64,000 nucleotides of DNA from an uncultured Chloroflexota bacterium (GTDB lineage: Bacteria > Chloroflexota > Anaerolineae > Anaerolineales > Anaerolineaceae). The notes under the pieces are model-generated. The model searched no databases. It saw nothing but the letters and a program-made list of their open reading frames with translations, and was not told the DNA's origin. Where the stretch lies: contig CACYHU010000001.1 of assembly GCA_902774215.1 (NCBI GenBank), positions 49,787 to 113,786 on the forward strand. The letters run 5' to 3'. How positions within the stretch are numbered: the first letter of the stretch is position 1; each line of letters starts with the position of its first letter. The translations under genes and the position numbers were made by a program. This document shows positions 62,445-64,000 of this stretch, in pieces.

Positions 62445-62547
62445 AGCGCTGTTGGGGAGGAAGGCCTCATCCTCCCCGCTGACGAACGTCTCCGCGCTTG
62501 TTTTTTTGCTTCCCTTTTTTTTTCTGCTGTGCGTAACTGTAACTCAT
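62445..62547 (-). pseudogene. Displaced N-terminus of DUF4157 protein 1 (+1 frameshift at an A9 tract)
   Basis: ATG 62547 with GAGGTG upstream encodes MSYSYAQQKKK, matching the start of protein 2 (MSYTYEQQKK). The frame then runs to a TGA after 26 codons. Dropping one A from the A9 run (62515-62523) or the A7 run (62501-62507) joins it to SKKTSAETFVSGEDEAFLPN and on into the DUF4157 domain. So either the gene is off in this cell, or slippage or phase variation restores it, or a base is miscalled. Confidence 0.8.
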
Positions 62548-62687
62548 TCAACACCTCATGTTCAGGGACTTGCCGGGGACTTATCGGAGATTTATCGGGG
62601 ATTCATAGTCTTTATGATTTGGAAACACCGGAAGATTCTTTAAAGGCCTCGGCTGCTGTCTTTTTCGACATAATGGCGTACAGTCTA

Positions 62688-63362
62688 TTATTTTTTCTTT
62701 TTCTTTCCCTTCTTGTTTTTCGGCTTTATGAGCTTTTTCCGATTTCCATCGAAATAATATTGCTGCGTTATTGGCTTTTCTTCTTTCTGCATCTGGCCGA
62801 CCACGGGTGCGGCGCTTTCTTCTGCCGGTTTCTTCTTTCCGCTTTTGGCCTGCATCGGTCCCGCCGCGGCTGCGGCGGATGCGTTCGACAATGACGCGGA
62901 TGCACCGCCCCAGCCACCTGAGACGCTCTTTCCATGGGCTGCCATCATACCTTCCCGATCGGCGCGGGCTTCGAGGGCGGAATCGTTTACGAGACCGCTG
63001 CCCTTGACCTCCCCCCTTGCCTGCGAAGCAACGTGAGATATCTCATGACCCAGCAGCGCCTGACCGCGGGTGCTGGAAAAGTCCAGCCTGCCAGGCGCAA
63101 AGGCGATCCTGCTGCCCTGCGCGACGGCTTCTGCTCCTGCATCGCCAACAGCCTTGTTCTCATAGAGCTTTACGCCGGAGAGATCCATACCGAATGAGCC
63201 TTCCATCTTCTCCCGCATCACCACGGGCATATCTACCTGATGGCCCGCCTGCGACAGCTGCGCGCTGTTGGGGAAGGAGGATTCTTTCCCGCTGCTGACG
63301 GATGACTCCGAGCCAGCCTTTCTGTTTACACGTTTTTTCTGCTGTTCGTATGTATAACTCAT
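62688..63362 (-). CDS. DUF4157 (eCIS core domain) protein 2
   Basis: 224 residues, intact. N-terminal start MSYTYEQQKKRVNRK, then DUF4157: HQVDMPVVMREKMEGSFGMD, KLYENKAVGDAGAEAVAQG, and LLGHEISHVASQ (HExxH at 106-110). Gly/Ala/Ser linker to GPMQAKSGKKK. The C-terminal region is short and very basic (KPKNKKGKKKKK), unlike proteins 1 and 3. GGAG lies 7 bases before ATG 63362. The HExxH may bind zinc; protease activity is not established for the family. Confidence 0.82.
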   Translation of the reverse strand: MSYTYEQQKKRVNRKAGSESSVSSGKESSFPNSAQLSQAGHQVDMPVVMREKMEGSFGMDLSGVKLYENKAVGDAGAEAVAQGSRIAFAPGRLDFSSTRGQALLGHEISHVASQARGEVKGSGLVNDSALEARADREGMMAAHGKSVSGGWGGASASLSNASAAAAAGPMQAKSGKKKPAEESAAPVVGQMQKEEKPITQQYYFDGNRKKLIKPKNKKGKKKKK

Positions 63363-63434
63363 CTGTTAACTCCATTTTTCTTAATTGCAATTCTTCAACG
63401 TCCGGAGTGAACATTCCGCAGTGCTGCTCTGAAC

Positions 63435-63500
63435 CAAAGGAACCTTTTCTGCTGACTCAAGTCTGAGTCAGCGAAAACAGTACCCATTGGCTCATTCCCT
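63435..63500 (-). repeat. Dispersed element C copy 2
   Basis: Reverse complement (TGAGCCAATGGGTACTG..TTTCGCTGACTCA..) aligns with about 34564-34622 at roughly 70% identity by eye. Contains an inverted repeat CTGACTCA/TGAGTCAG (about 63452-63470). Sits between DUF4157 genes 3 and 2. Confidence 0.5.
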
Positions 63501-63502
63501 TC

Positions 63503-63529
63503 AGCCAATCCCGCATCGGGAACGTCCGT
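63503..63529 (-). repeat. Conserved hairpin segment at the 3' end of DUF4157 gene 3
   Basis: AATCCCGCATCGGGAACGTCC, near-identical to 61717-61738. Both copies directly follow or overlap the stop of a DUF4157 gene, which suggests that the genes were duplicated together with their 3' flank. Confidence 0.6.
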
Positions 63530-64000
63530 CAATCATAGACCTCATCGTCATCTTCTTTTTTGATATTGTCTTCTATGAGATCTTCTATAAGATTTTCTTC
63601 TATGTGTTTTTCTTGTTTTTTGGACTTCTTTAGATTTCTATTCTTCAGATTTCTATTCTTCCAATCTTCAAACTCCGTGTCAGCATCAAAATCCGCTTCT
63701 TCGTTCGCTTCCTTATCGGAATACATTTGGTACTGTTCATAAGCATCCTTTTGCTTATGAATGCTCTTCAGATCTTTACTTTGGGGAAACATGTGAGCAC
63801 CAACGGTTAGTAACCAGTCAAATGCTGTTCCCAGCCAGCCTCTCTTTTTATTCAGATGGGAATCTTCATCATTAATCAGCTTCATTGACCCATCTTTATT
63901 CTTCCATTGAGACTCATTCTCAGGCTCTTCTTCTATTATTTCCTGGTTCCTCTTCCCGCTTTTAGCCTGCATCGGGCCTGCAGCGGAGGCGGCGGAGGCG
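63529..64000 (-). CDS. DUF4157 array protein 3, C-terminal part (start outside window)
   Basis: The frame is open to the window edge and reads ASAASAAGPMQAKSGKR, the same linker as in proteins 1 and 2, so the N-terminal DUF4157 domain should lie beyond 64000. The C-terminal region resembles that of protein 1: GWLGTAFDWLLTVGAHMFPQ, SKDLKSIHKQKDAYEQY, then acidic and Asn/Lys repeats (NRNLKNRNLKK). An internal Met at 63972 is not the true start. Confidence 0.75.
   Translation of the reverse strand, partial: ASAASAAGPMQAKSGKRNQEIIEEEPENESQWKNKDGSMKLINDEDSHLNKKRGWLGTAFDWLLTVGAHMFPQSKDLKSIHKQKDAYEQYQMYSDKEANEEADFDADTEFEDWKNRNLKNRNLKKSKKQEKHIEENLIEDLIEDNIKKEDDDEVYD

Overview
The window looks like a chromosomal segment of an anaerobic member of Chloroflexota, most likely Anaerolineae. 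This is an inference from gene content and the moderate, slightly AT-rich composition. The supporting signs are NBR1-type Ig domains on secreted proteins, formylglycine-enzyme-like (SUMF1) proteins behind Thr/Pro-rich linkers, a bacterial Elp3, a 2[4Fe-4S] ferredoxin, DUF4157 proteins and many TTG/GTG starts. Most of the window is housekeeping DNA. No IS element, prophage, CRISPR array or rRNA was seen.

Layout. 1-9280: end of a membrane protein, a 6S RNA gene, an mrfA-mrfB DNA-repair pair (the helicase carries an HNH insertion), an FHA-domain membrane protein and a degenerate amidase. 9463-19864: a DUF6311-type membrane protein, a DUF4013 protein, two c-di-AMP-receptor-like proteins, and a run of class A penicillin-binding protein, unknown protein and two SUMF1 proteins. 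19906-23643: a lamin-tail protein starting at a predicted leaderless promoter, then dnaX-ybaB-recR-NYN. 23931-31941: a tightly packed seven-gene minus-strand operon (acetyltransferase, GT87-like, CapA-like, Elp3, two envelope proteins, TspO-like). 32105-34485: an orphan EutH and a split ThrE-type exporter. 34672-37479: a 935-residue protein with an apparent permuted papain-like His/Cys pair. 37957-43889: a BMP-family nucleoside ABC transporter and an amino-acid binding protein. 43976-49335: a dcd-thyX-like pair and two divergent binding-protein/NBR1-Ig fusions. 49478-54397: thioredoxin, RNase Z, SH3 protein and a PSP1 (RicT-like) protein. 54883-61031: yvcK-gap-pgk, tRNA-Pro, ftcD, rarA and ferredoxin. 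61417-64000: tRNA-His and a tandem array of three DUF4157 proteins.

The most unusual content is (i) four dispersed copies of a structured intergenic element with two conserved interleaved stems (pseudoknot topology) and a strong hairpin; (ii) the DUF4157 array, one member of which is split by a +1 frameshift at an A9 tract; (iii) the 935-residue putative effector; (iv) the MrfA-HNH fusion; and (v) the paired solute-binding-protein/NBR1-Ig fusions. Product names rest on motif and family recognition by eye; no search was run.
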